DNA of 64,000 nucleotides, taken from contig JAWNGF010000003.1 of NCBI GenBank assembly GCA_037039685.1, forward strand, positions 5,374,571 through 5,438,570, given 5' to 3'. Source of the stretch: Ceratobasidium sp. AG-K. Its lineage: Eukaryota; Basidiomycota; Agaricomycetes; Cantharellales; Ceratobasidiaceae. Made by a program: the position numbers and the translations under genes. Of the stretch, positions 44,332 to 55,352 are shown one piece after another; the stretch's first letter is position 1; every line of letters starts with the position of its first letter. The notes under the pieces were generated by a model. The model searched no databases. It saw nothing but the letters and a program-made list of their open reading frames with translations, and was not told where the DNA came from.

Positions 44332-45702
44332 ATGAGTGGCCCACATGCTGGCTCATCCCGAGTCCCCTTGCCTGCGCCATCTGGAGCACTAGCTGCGAAA
44401 GCCGCCAAGAGTACTGTTGGAAATGCGATCCTCGTACACAAGAGCCAAGTAAGATCGTTTTCCGACTTGCTATACTCTACAACTCAACAACACAGAGAGG
44501 AAACACCGCACTCGAGCACATCAAAGGTGTGCCTTGGGAGTATAACAGTGACATTCTATCCGATTACCAAGTAGGGTCCACGACGGGTGTTTTGTTTTTG
44601 AGGTGTGATACCCACCCAGCCGCTCATGTGGGTGCACTGACTGATCCTGCCAAGCCTAAAATACCATCACCTTCACCCGCAATATATATTCACTCGCTTT
44701 GAGAAGCTAGGACGAAATTACGACTTGCGAATTTTGTTGATTCTCTGTGATGTGGTGGGTGTCCAGCCTCGGTTCCGTGTTGCAGCACGGACTGCCTCTG
44801 ATTCTATGAGTGGTAGACTGAGCACCAGAGTTCTATCAAGGAGCTCACCAAGGTCAGGGTTTGTCTCGAGGATTTGCACCATGCTGAACGGGCTCAAAGG
44901 CATGCTTATTGAATAACATGACGATCGTGATTGCCTGGTCGTACGTCTCCTCAGGACGCTTCTTCTGAACCTAATCACTTTGACCGAGCAGGTCTGAGGA
45001 AGTAGGACAATATCTTGCGACGTACAAATTATACGAGTTCAAGTCCCACCAGCTCATTAAGGAGCGTGTCGATGCTGACTACTCATCGATACTACGTGCA
45101 GCATTGACGACTGTTCGAGGGGTGAACAAGACCGATGTGATGACCTTGCGCACAAACTTTGGTGTGAGTCCCTGACCTTTCATGTTGATGACCAACACTT
45201 CTTACTGCCCTTGTGTATTGTCTAGTCTTTTTCGAATATTGTTCACGCAACAACTGAGGACATGCAGCTGTGCCCTGGATTTGGGCCCACCAAAGTGCGC
45301 AGATTACGGGAAGCCTTCAATAAGCCTTTTTATTCGACCGGTCAAAAGCCGCTCGGTATCCGCACTGACCCAACCATGAGTGCGGTCGTAGGGGCGGAGG
45401 TTGAAGCTGCTGAGGCCGACCTGCCTATTTCTGATGATGCTCCTGGTAATTCTGTCAAGACCGGCAATATTTCTGCTCCCCCGCCAAACCGTACCAGCCG
45501 ACACTCGAGCCCAGAATGGGACATCGAGTTGACTCAACCATTTCCACCCGCTGAAGTTACTCCCGACTTGGCACTTGACCTTAACCCAAGCGATGAGGAC
45601 GTGCCTATGGACCAAGGTGCTTACGTGGTTGCGGACAAAGATGAATTTTTGGACGACGTTGCAAGCCCTTCAGCACCAAAAAAACGCAGGGCTGAAAGCT
45701 AG
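44332..45702 (+). CDS. ERCC1: DNA repair protein ERCC1/Rad10/Swi10
   Basis: Non-catalytic partner of the XPF/Rad1 nuclease in nucleotide excision repair and single-strand annealing; nuclear. Start MSGPHAGSSRVPLPAPSGAL at 44332. The central XPF-like domain reads RGNTALEHIKGVPWEYNSDI, FLSLKYHHLHPQYI, FEKLGRNYDLRILLILCDV, with short introns between. The C-terminal double helix-hairpin-helix follows: LTTVRGVNKTDVMTLRTNFG, TEDMQLCPGFGPTKVRRLRE. A family-atypical tail of about 110 residues after PFYSTG is acidic and Ser/Pro-rich and ends in a basic patch (PKKRRAES), a likely nuclear localisation signal. Confidence 0.92.
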
Positions 45703-45967
45703 TGCTGGCACCCATATTCCAACCTGACCCACTGGCCCACCTCTGGTGTCCACCTTGAGGATCTCCCACGAAGCCGTTACCCTTGGGGTCGATTCGTTGT
45801 ACAACGCACTCATAATTCCCTGTTGGTCCTGGGTATTTGTGACATTTAGTATAAAATATGATGTTTACAATTGACGACGCAGAAACATGTCGAAAGCAGC
45901 CTTCGTAAGTGAATTATGATACATGATGTAAATTAGCATGGGAACTAGTTGTTACGCACTGGCGAGC

Positions 45968-47138
45968 CTATGTTGAATTGATGGGGACTTTCTGTTTTTG
46001 TCCCCTGCCAAAGAAGTTCTTGACACGATGCCTAAATCCACGGTGCCGCTGTTCCTCTCGGACTGTGTCATCGAATTCCTGCTGCTCTCGCCGTAAACGA
46101 TCACGGAAAGCCCTTCTTTCATCCTCCATTCCCCGTCTTAGAGACTCAATTTGGCGCCTCAATTCAAGTATATCCCGCTCTTTCTCCCGTTCGTATTGAG
46201 CTAGCTGGGCAGCACTCTCCTCATCTCGCCTTTGCACCGCATCTTGTATCTCCCTTCGAGCCTCGTCAATCTCGCGCTGCTGCCGGTTTACGCGGTTTAG
46301 CAATTGAACCTCCATTTCCTGCCCGGCGTCTGTGTCCGCCAATTGCTTCCCTTCGTCTACAAGTTCCCTCTCGAGGCCAGTCGGAAGCGGAACCTGTTCA
46401 ACAAGCATTCGGATGAGATCGTGGGCAGAGTGGGGTCCTGGCGCCGCCCGCCGAACCATTCGCGCGCCTCCATCAAGTGCCTCTTTGAAGAACTCGGTTC
46501 TGAGCTGCTGCTCCCGTCTCTCCTCTTGCTCTTTAGGAGGATTCGACCACATGTTGGTCGCGATAATCACATTCCGGAGAGTCTGCGTGCCACACATTTT
46601 GCGAAACAAATTGAAGGTACGGGCGCTGGCACCTCCCATGCGGTTGTCTACTATGCGATGAAGATAGATAATCCCAGAGAGCATTTGCCCCTCCCCGTAC
46701 CTTGAGTATCGTCAGTATGGCCACATCCGTGGAGATGTGAGGTGAGATTACGAACGTCGAACTGAGGTAGGCAGCAATTTGTTTCAGAGTTCCGACGTCA
46801 GAGACCTCTTCATCATCGAACCCAGGGGTGTCGATCAGGGCAACGGCGCGTCCGTCTATTTGAAAAACCGGACTGCGGGAGACCTCTCGAGTGCACGAAT
46901 GAAGAGTTCGCCCAACCGCCATATTGCCGCCGCTAGCGTCATTAGCGAACTAATTACCGAAAGTGAGTTCACATCTACACCTGACTTATTCCACAACGTA
47001 CGCTTGATTTTCCAACGCCCGTCCCGCCAAATAAACTGCATGCGAGTTGTTAAATCAGACCGCGTATGGGAGTGGTATAAGCTTAACCCACGCGATCAAT
47101 ATTGGGCGTTGAGGAGTTCCAAGTTCATGTGCGTCCAT
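45968..47138 (-). CDS. IMAP/AIG1-like P-loop GTPase with coiled-coil tail, copy 1
   Basis: Start MDAHELGTPQRPILIA at 47138; exon 2 carries the P-loop LFGGTGVGKSS (about 47000-47035); exon 3 FANDASGGNMAVG, then DGRAVALIDTPGFDDE (G3) and, after another intron, GIIYLHRIVDNRMGGASART and NVIIATNMWS, where G4 reads TNMW instead of N/TKxD. From about residue 250 the protein is a charged coiled coil (EREKERDILELRRQIESLRR) and ends KNFFGRGQKQKVPINST. Fungal genomes carry many such proteins; the function is unknown, though plant AIG1 and animal GIMAP relatives act in immunity and at membranes. Copies 2 and 3 follow at 47769 and 49831. Confidence 0.82.
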
Positions 47139-47768
47139 GAAGGGTCCTTCTAGAATCTGGAATGGGTAGGGGTGGTTGAGCCCTGTTCTCACACGCTCCT
47201 CTGAATCGCTCAGTACTCACGAGGTGGAAAACGGAAACTGGTCTTGATAGCAGGCTAGGGTATCATCTGCCTGATATACACTCCTTATAAGCCGTGCGTC
47301 ATGCCACCGGGCCGCTGCGATACGGATGAATTCGGGCCTCCGTGTCCAGCGAGGTATGCTCAACGTGCTCGCCCGACAAGTTTTAGATATTGCTGTGCAG
47401 AAGTCTTGCCTTTCACGCACTCAAGCACGCGAATTTGTGCTGTTTGATGAGAAATTATGGCCAGGCGACGAACTTGCTTTCGACGCGTGTCCAGTGCGTG
47501 CTCTCAGAACCTCCTAGTTCGATGCCTGGGGTTTCCCAATGACTTGTGCCGTGTAAATATATTGAGCAATGTGGGTTCGTTTGCATGCCTCATTACGATT
47601 GAGGGCTATATGCGGTGAGATACGGATATAAATGATTCAGAAGAAGGGATGTCTTTTACAATACAGTATTTTCATGATTACGAACGAGCTTTGTTTCCCA
47701 AATCGATACCGTCCACATGCATCAGTAGTCCTTTGCTATGGTCGAAAAATTTCCCAAGTGGCCTTGGG
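47139..47768. other. Spacer between GTPase copies 1 and 2
   Basis: Contains no gene I can support. It must hold the promoter of copy 1 and the 3' end of copy 2. A short plus-strand open stretch at 47326-47517 has no family likeness. Confidence 0.4.
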
Positions 47769-48907
47769 TCAATCAGTACGCCCGTGCAAGTCAAGAAAAT
47801 TCTCACCCTGTTCTTCAGCGAGCCTCATAGCTTGCAAGCGCCGAGCTCGCATATCCTCGAACTGGCTTTCCCAGAATCGCCGGCCTTCGTCAATCTCCAC
47901 GCTGAGGGACGCCAATTGTGATCTCAGTAGCGACATCTCTCTCTCTTTTCGTTCCTGATACTTCTCCAGCTCCCTTTGCGCTCGTTGGTTACTCTCCGCG
48001 AGGGCGGATTTAATCTCGTCCCTCAGATCCCTAAGTTCTTGCTCTTGTTTATCAAGCTTGAAGCGAAGCTCTGCTTCCACAAGGCGCCCAGCGTCTGTTT
48101 CAGGAAGGGGTATGTTTCGGTCAACCAGATCGTGCTGAATATCCAGGATAGCAGGAGCCCTCGGAAGCATGGCTCGCAGCACAGCATGAGCCGATTGACT
48201 ACCCATGTGTTCACGGCGCATCATTTGAGCGCCACTTTCGAGCGCGGTTTTGAAAAATTCATTCTTGAGCTGATCTTCTCGTGATATCTCTTCCTCAGTC
48301 GGCGGGTCCGACCACATGTTAGTAACGACCATGACGTTCGCCAGATTTTTTGCTCCGCAGAGGCTGCGTAGCAAACGGAAGGTTCGAGCGGAAGCACCCA
48401 TCATCCGCAAGTCTGTTATACGGTGAAGGTAAACGATTCCCTTTAATGTCAGGCCACGACGGTACCTGCAACGAATTGGGATTTCGGTAAGAGGGGCGAG
48501 CCTGAAGCTCATTGGAACTTACATGGATTCCAGGAATTCTGCCAAGCGCTTGAGGGTGTCGGCGTCTGACATTGTAGTGTCGTCAAAACCGGGTGTGTCG
48601 AACAGCACCACGCTCTGGCCATCGACCTTGAAAGGCTCGCTGGCAACGACCTGCTGAGTGCAGGAGCGCAGGTCATGGCCAATTTGCATGGAAGCACCGC
48701 CCGTGGCATCGTTGATGAACTGGAGGGAAGTATTGGCACCCAATGAACTTCATACGGAGGTGGACCTACGGTGCTTTTCCCAACTCCAGTGCCACCGTAA
48801 AGGCTGGTCCAGTTTGAGACATAAGTGCCCATATTATCAATCATTATTCCATGTACTTACGCGATGTAGTGCGGTTCGGGTACCCCGGATGGTGCGGTGC
48901 GATCCAT
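47769..48907 (-). CDS. IMAP/AIG1-like P-loop GTPase with coiled-coil tail, copy 2
   Basis: Start MDRTAPSGVPEPHYIA at 48907, then an intron, SLYGGTGVGKST (P-loop), an intron, FINDATGGASMQIGHDLRSC, DGQSVVLFDTPGFDDTTMSD (G3), an intron, GIVYLHRITDLRMMGASART, VMVVTNMWSDPP (G4 position). The exon layout is the same as in copies 1 and 3, with introns directly before and after the P-loop exon. The C-terminal third is a coiled coil (QEQELRDLRDEIKSALAESN) ending at 47769. Conservation with copy 1 is high through the G domain and low in the tail. Confidence 0.82.
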
Positions 48908-49830
48908 TTTCTGGATTAAAACACTTGGTTAATTAACGCAATAACCCGAACAACTATTTACCCACTTTGATTTATTTGGTTGTAGCTTGGGCCAAGGTGT
49001 AGGCAATATCAACCCGAGAGTCGAACAATCGCGTACTCGGCAGCAGGTCCGGTACCGTTTATATTCAACTCAAACCGCCCTTGGCCCAACGAAGCCCTGG
49101 TTCGCGGGGACATTGTCACGAATCCGTGTCATTTGGGCGGCTGATCAACGGGCCGAAAACATGCGGTTTGATTAAGGTTTGACACGCGCATACATGCGCC
49201 TTGGGGTCGGGTTACTCGACGGGCTTGCAGAGGCGCCTGGATGGTGTGTTTTACACGTGTTTGCACAGCGTTGCCGAACCAGGAGCACTATTTTCTGGCG
49301 CTAATTCCTTATCGATTCGCTGAATTCTGGGTTTGGAACAATGACAAGGGTCCGAGAAGGGGACTTAAATAACATTGAATACCCTATCGAGCGACTGGAT
49401 TAGCTTCCACTCGCCAGCGATGCGTTTTGCTTAAGCTGTAAATGCTGCCAGCGCGGATTGCCAAATGTCCAAAACGCGATAGGGACATGTTGATCCCGCA
49501 GGCCACGCTGTTCATCATACTCGAATTCGATAAGGTTTCCGCACGTCCAACCGGTGAATATAGAACAAGCCACAGGGAAACGATGGGAAATCTAGGTCAT
49601 CCACCTTGGCATCACCTCGGACCGCGCTTGACTGCTCTTCACTGCTCTTCATACCTACCTGGGGATCCACTCATAAGCGCACCCGGTCAGTCATATTTTA
49701 CCATAGTACCGCACTAGGTAGTTCATTAGTTACTATCCAAGCCGCTCAATCTTCAGCACACCTGCTCGTTGGTGTACCTTCAATTATCGTTCACGACTGT
49801 GTCTGATATGAGGTGTCTTTCTAACAGAAC
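48908..49830. other. Spacer between GTPase copies 2 and 3
   Basis: 923 bp between divergent start codons. I see no further gene or repeat; it should contain both promoters. Confidence 0.4.
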
Positions 49831-51043
49831 ATGGCGACATTATTCGATCATAGGTCGATGCCTTCGATTTCAAGGCCCAACAATGTTGACCCCATCCGCA
49901 TTCTGTGAGTTTGACATACGCATAGTCAGCGTGTTGCCCATTCATAAGGATTCTATTCGTGGCAGAGTATTCGGGGGGACCGGAGTTGGCAAGACCACGG
50001 TAAGTGATTGCAGCTGATGCTACATTTCCGATGGATGAACGTGCGCATTTATCATAGTTTGTTAATGACGCTAGTCAGTCGCGACTTCCGGTCGGACATG
50101 AGCTCCAGTCGTGCACCAAGGATATGCAATCCGGCCAGATCTTCTCTGTTGACGGACGACCAGTTCAACTCTTTGACACTCCCGGGTTCGATGATACCAA
50201 ATTGAGCGATACAGAAGTGCTCCAAAATATTGCATCTACCGTGATGGAAATGTGAGTGAGGCCAATCTTTATTTAAACACATCTTTGTGCTTAGCAGTTG
50301 GTAGGCACGCCAATGGTCAGCCGTTTAACGGATTCCTGTATCTGCACCGTATTACCGATAACCGAATGGGGGGTGCCTCGGTTCGCGCGTTCAACTTGTT
50401 CGAAAAAATATGCGGAAGAAGTGCGATGCGTAACGCGATCATTATCACCAATATGTGGTCTGTTCCGCGCGACCCGGATGAAGAGGCCCGCGAAGAACAG
50501 CTCAAAGCAGAATTCTTTCACTCTGCCATCGAAAACGGAGCTAGGGTAGCTCGGCGGGCTGGGGTCGGCCCACAATCTGCCCTGGGAATTATTCGCCTAC
50601 TCCTCGACTTTTCGCCCGTAGAGCTTCAAATTCAGTATGAACTCTCTATCCTCCAGCTTCCCCTCGATGAGACAGAGGCGGGAGCGCTTGTTGACCAAAA
50701 CTTGCGTATCCGGCTTCAGCGACAAGAGCGGGAGAGGGCTGAGCTGGAGGAAGAGCTTGGCGCCGCATACGAAGAACGTGACAGGCGAGCACAAGAGCAG
50801 CTCGAACGATTCAAGCGCGACAAGGAGGAGGAGACGCGCCTGCTTCGGCTACAACTCGAGATGCTTCATAGCGCTCGCCAGCGACAGCAAACAGGTCCAA
50901 GTCGTCAAACAGGACCTGCCAATCCGGCCGCGGATCCTGCAGGTTCTGGGGCACACGGTCAGACAGGAGGAGGTAGGTCTAGGCAAGGTTTTGTGTGGGG
51001 TTGGAGAAGGAATCAACCCGATGCTCGCCGCCGGCAGGCATGA
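49831..51043 (+). CDS. IMAP/AIG1-like P-loop GTPase with coiled-coil tail, copy 3
   Basis: Start MATLFDHRSMPSISRPNNVD at 49831, an intron after about 49905, then RVFGGTGVGKTT (about 49966-50001), an intron, FVNDASQSRLPVGHELQSC, DGRPVQLFDTPGFDDTKLSD, an intron, GFLYLHRITDNRMGGASVRA, NAIIITNMWSVPRDPDEEAR. The tail (residues about 270-345) is a coiled coil (ERAELEEELGAAYEERDRRA) followed by a Gln/Gly/Pro-rich end and the stop at 51041-51043. It is on the opposite strand from copies 1 and 2, so the cluster expanded with at least one inversion. Confidence 0.82.
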
Positions 51044-52232
51044 GCAGCGCTCAGGTCAGCAATGGCAACCTCGGGTGGCGCATCCCAGACTGAAGATGCG
51101 GTGCAGAAGCGACCTGTAGTAGTAGCCGCCTCTAGACCGAAGAACCGCCAGACTGGGTTGGTTGTCGCTTCAGGGTTGTTTATAGAATAAAGCTCCAGGC
51201 CCAAAGGAAGAGTCGGGTGGCACATTTGGACATTAGCTGTTGGTTGATAGTGTAATAACGTAGAGATGAAATGGTTGCTTTGTTTTTTTATTGGAGATAT
51301 AGTCAAGATCTAGGAAGCAAGTCAGATAGCGCACGGTCCCAAGTCGGAGCACCAGGTTCTTTGACGCCTTCAGGATTTCTGGCGACCACACTATCAGAAT
51401 GTAATCACCATACTCATTGGGTCCAGCACAGTAGTTCGGAGACGCGATCTCGAAGCCGGCGTCTTCGTGTCGTAGCTTTCTGCAAGACATACGGTAGTAC
51501 TTGGGTCCCCAACTTGGGCCGTCACGTCACTTGGAGCTAGAGACGAGCTAAGACGTCACCAAAACCCTCTGACACTAACGAGCGCCGGTTTGCTCATATG
51601 TGCTCGCTTGGGTAAAGGAACACTCAGGAGCACCCGAGTGGCTGTGCAATTGGTGCTCCTATACCTAAGCGAGCACGCACAAGCAAATCGGTGCTCACGA
51701 GCCCAAAAGAGAACCGACGGATTTGCTTGAGGACTTGATGCGCCGATTGACCGATTCCGGCTGGACAAATTTATGCGTTATCCAGATATAGATCGCAAGC
51801 CCGCCGTAGGGCAGACATCGTAACCGGGGGCGTTTCAGCTGGCAGAATGCTGGGTGCAGTGTCAAAACTAGGATTTTGAAGCTTGACTTGAACGCTTTGC
51901 ACGCTGAGAAATTGAGTTGACTAAATGCCAGTGCATCCAAACAAGACCACATCATGGACGCCCAAGCGCCGTGAACAAACTTCGCATGTTCTACCACGCC
52001 CAGCGAAACCACCTCCTTCAGTCTGTAAGCATTCATTAAACTGAACCTAGCAGGTCACCAGACACCATCTGTAGCTTGATCGTGCCTCATATGTCTATAT
52101 TTCATATTCGTATCTCATCGCTCCGAGTCTTACTACCCTAATTGCCCGACTTGTTGCTCAATACCGTGTGCGTCTATAATCAAGAAGTAAATTCAGCCTT
52201 TTTAAATCCTTATTAACCACATCGTTATTTAG
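51044..52232. other. Intergenic region with a small inverted repeat
   Basis: Apart from the hairpin at 51580-51696 nothing is recognised. The upstream exons of the DUF1746-like gene probably begin in the last 150 bp. Confidence 0.4.
51580..51696. repeat. 117-bp imperfect inverted repeat
   Basis: The left half GAGCGCCGGTTTGCTCATAT... and the reverse complement of the right half GAGCACCGATTTGCTTGTGC... match through GTGCTCGCTT(G/A)GGTA and GGA. ACGAG occurs at both edges (51578-51582 and 51696-51701 region). Small, possibly MITE-like. Confidence 0.6.
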
Positions 52233-53011
52233 ATAACCGTACTTCGGGATGTCCAACCCACCTATCCCCTGCGATTTCACCTCTTTGTATTGTTACTCTT
52301 GACCGCAGGACCACTCCTGAGACATGTATTCGGGAGCGTAGCTCAAGGAAGTGGAGTCCTTTTGGACTTTGTAGGTCGAAGTAAGATATAGCAGCTTCCT
52401 GTGGATATACTCGCATTGTATTGATTGGTGTTCCTAGCTACTCCTCCCAGCACCTTTCTGGTCCTCTTGGTCGACCTGCTTTTGTTGCTGTTCCAGCTCG
52501 TCCAACTCACAATCGCATACGAAACTGCTCGATGGAAACCCGAAATTCCCGACCCTCTTTTCACTCCACCCGTTCCTGTCCTCCCACCCAGTCAGCCTTC
52601 GAGCAGTACGAAGCCCAGAAGCCGGCGCAGCGAACGACGTAAGCCGATCACCTAGCTCCTTCACTCCATCGTACTGATACCGTATTCCATCCAGGTAACC
52701 GAGCATCCCAACCCCAAACCACCCGCGCAGGCTACAGAGACGTCCTCGTTCGTCGATCACGACACGTCCAAACCTCCACCGCATCGTTTCCCCTCGACAC
52801 GGCGGTAATTGATCTTCCCCCACGAACCCTTTTCCGACTTCTCATCCAGTCAGCCCCTACTGACGAGGGTTCTATGCTTCCTGGGCCTGTCACGGATGTG
52901 CGAAGACGAGCGGGGATTGCGGCCGAGCTTGTGGCAGCGTTGTTGAGGATGAGGGCTACGAGGCAGGGGTCAGGTGCTGGGGGAACCACGCTGGGTCAGG
53001 GACAAGGGTAA
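52233..53011 (+). CDS. DUF1746-like membrane protein (Dsc4-like), 5' end not fixed
   Basis: Exon starting at 52233 reads TVLRDVQPTYPLRFHLFVLL, GSVAQGSGVLLDFVGR; after an intron (52382 or so to 52438, GTAAGATA...CCTAG) it reads TTPPSTFLVLLVDLLLLLFQ, LVQLTIAYETARWKPE; after a second intron (about 52639-52695) it is a Pro/Arg-rich tail ending GTTLGQGQG at 53011. Two hydrophobic segments and the LDFVG...IAYET pattern match the DUF1746 family, which includes a subunit of the Golgi Dsc ubiquitin ligase. The start exon upstream is uncertain, so the model is 5'-partial. Confidence 0.65.
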
Positions 53012-53109
53012 ACCCAAGTTGCTTGTAATGTAATGAAGTGAAGGTACGATTCACACGTCGCCACGGTATACAGAGTCGCTCCCAATGATAAAAAAAATAC
53101 GGCAATTAT

Positions 53110-53810
53110 TCAACACCGAACCACCAACATTAACAACCCGCGTCTGAGGTCCCACCATTCTTCCAGCGTCAAGAACCCCTCCACAGCCAATCGACCGGTG
53201 ATCGCGTCTGCCATTTCGTAGATGGCCTGTTCGCCCTTTTTTGTTGCAAAGGTCGCCATCCAGCCCTTGTAAGCCTTTCCAAGGACTGCCCGACCTTGTA
53301 CCGGCCCGGTGCGAATGACTTCTGGACCCCAAGCTGAATCAGGTGCTGGCGGATTGATTCGCAGTGTGATAGTACGAAGGGTTGTGGTGGTAGGAAGTGT
53401 TGCCGGAGAGAGAGCCGGAAGGAGCACATTCAGTTGAGAGGCAGCAGACTGGTAAAGGACATCCGGGTGGAAGTTTTCCGTCCTTCGTATGCATTCCAGT
53501 CAGTATATCTATATCATACATGGGTGCATGCTTACCTGTGCGGAGAATCGGCGGGAACCCCGAAAAGAGTACGAGTGAAGGGGCCAAACGTTCGTAGGCG
53601 GGCACATATCCTTCTATCATAGCTGACGCGCCCCTCTTCTGAGAGGGGAAGGCGTGCACCGCTCCCTCCAATCAGGCCAGCTGCATCCACTCCTGGGACC
53701 GAGGTATTGCTCGATGTACCCGCCCTCGCCCTCGCGCCAGTCGCTACAGCTCCACTTTGCGCGTCGGAAGCAGCGAGTGGTAATTCTTGGTATGAGGGAG
53801 GGGTATCCAT
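53110..53810 (-). CDS. Unrecognised protein, 2 exons
   Basis: Start MDTPPSYQELPLAASDAQSG at 53810. Exon 1 ends ...GVPADSPH(R); the intron runs from GTAAGCATGC to ATACGAAG, and exon 2 begins TENFHPDVLYQSAASQLNVL. Exon 2 has WGPEVIRTG, WMATFATKKGEQAIYEMADA and EEWWDLRRGLLMLVVRC at the stop. Total about 213 residues. There is no signal peptide; the last residues are weakly hydrophobic. The domain at residues about 60-213 reads like a compact fold, but I cannot name the family. An in-frame ATG also exists at 53903. Confidence 0.6.
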
Positions 53811-54042
53811 AGAACGGGGTATCGCATTGAAGCAGACTATGCCATCAACCTCCGTTTTATGTCTGCGGAGGCGATGCTCGCCCTGTCCAATTGATGCGAT
53901 CAAAATGTTAAATGTTGTGTCGAGGACTGCATTCCGAGCCTAGCAACAAAGCTGTGTGGTTTCACAGCATCGTTTCTAGTCGCGCTTGTTTGGGCAACTG
54001 AGGGTCGTCATCACGTGATATGACAAGATTTTAGCCGCAACG

Positions 54043-55098
54043 ATGGCAATCAGCAATGGCACCAGCAATAGCCATGGCCCAGTCGCTTCGTCGTCCAGGT
54101 ACGACCCAGAGAAGGGCCGCATGCTCGCCATGCCAGGACTAGCACCTACTACCAGTGATCTCGACCAGGTTTGGGCATTTGTCCGACCTGCTCTCGATCA
54201 TATCCTGAATGCGCCAACTCCAAATAGAGGACCAGGACGCATTGACGCGCAATATTACTCCTACATCTACACCGCGCTTTACAACCTCAGCACTGCTGCT
54301 CCACACAATCGTAACCTACCAGGGGGTGCCGGGAGCGCCCTCGCTAACTTGACGTCCCTACGGCTCTTTGGCTCAACACGCTCCAACTCGGCGGGGAAGC
54401 AACGAGAATTAGGGCCACCCGACTCAGAGGCTGTAGCAGACCAGATCGACTATGGTCCATATCTCCGTCTCGAAGACACATTTGGCCGACATGCTCAACA
54501 CGTCCTAGACAATGCTCCCGTGAACGACTCACAGCTCATAGACTATCTCCTAGCCCAATATGACCGATACAGTAATTCCGCCGCATACATCTCCCGCCTG
54601 TTCTCCTATTTGCACCGTCATTTTGTCCGCCGAATGGTTGCCGCTGGTCATGGCTGGCTCGACACCGCGCCTCGCGAGACTATCAGCCAGCTCGTCCGCT
54701 CCCCTCCGATTCGTAGACCGACCGAACGAGAACTCGAGGAGCAAATTGCCAACGAGATCCATGCCAGGCGATTAGCCGAGTTGAAAAAGTGGGGGTACAG
54801 TCCTGGCTCCGTTCGAGCGCAGGAGCTCGAGGCCATGGCGGAAGCCTGCGCTGAAGCCGCAAGCGCGCCCGACAAGATCGTCCCCATCGTGTCTCTGGCA
54901 CTGAGACAATGGCGCATTCAGGTTCTCGAGTCTCTTGGAGTGGACTCGAGAATGTCTAGGGCTGTGCTCATACTGGTTCGTCGACCGACAAAAGACAAGC
55001 TGCCTGAACGAGTCCAGCGCATGCTGAAGTCATGCGGGGTACGGGGGACTGATCCTTCTCGCAAGACGCTCAAGCGTTATCTCCAGCCACACAAGTAG
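54043..55098 (+). CDS. Cullin N-terminal-domain protein, no C-terminal half
   Basis: A single open frame of 351 codons. DLDQVWAFVRPALDHILN and DAQYYSYIYTALYNLSTA match the start of cullins (W...L..G..HI and Y..LYT.VYN). AQYDRYSNSAAYISRLFSYL then HRHFVRRM match the cullin-repeat segment Y..YLNRHWV, and VSLALRQWRIQVLESLG matches the LALVQWK segment. Between the last two lies a basic insert. Full cullins are about 750 residues with a cullin-homology domain that binds RBX1 and a neddylated lysine; here the frame ends in a proper stop at residue 351 and downstream sequence shows no such domain. It may be a truncated paralogue that still binds adaptor proteins. Confidence 0.75.
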   Translation: MAISNGTSNSHGPVASSSRYDPEKGRMLAMPGLAPTTSDLDQVWAFVRPALDHILNAPTPNRGPGRIDAQYYSYIYTALYNLSTAAPHNRNLPGGAGSALANLTSLRLFGSTRSNSAGKQRELGPPDSEAVADQIDYGPYLRLEDTFGRHAQHVLDNAPVNDSQLIDYLLAQYDRYSNSAAYISRLFSYLHRHFVRRMVAAGHGWLDTAPRETISQLVRSPPIRRPTERELEEQIANEIHARRLAELKKWGYSPGSVRAQELEAMAEACAEAASAPDKIVPIVSLALRQWRIQVLESLGVDSRMSRAVLILVRRPTKDKLPERVQRMLKSCGVRGTDPSRKTLKRYLQPHK

Positions 55099-55352
55099 CC
55101 CGTATTTCCCATTCGTTACAATCTCAATATGGCTTTCTCGTATCCCGATTATATCCCCGCGCACTCTTTCACAAAACTTGCTTGGATTAGACGGATTTGG
55201 ATTAGACTGAAGATCATGTATGCCTTTTAGTTGTTTGTAACGCACTTGGCTTACATCGCAATCATCGTTTTGAATACACCCCGTTTGCAAAAAACAACAT
55301 ATTCATTTGCATATAACCATAGAACAAACACCCAAGCCCGAAACCAAGTCCT

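Noticed and set aside
52434..52823. 129-codon minus-strand open frame
   Set aside because: It is antisense to the DUF1746-like gene, whose spliced translation is better supported.
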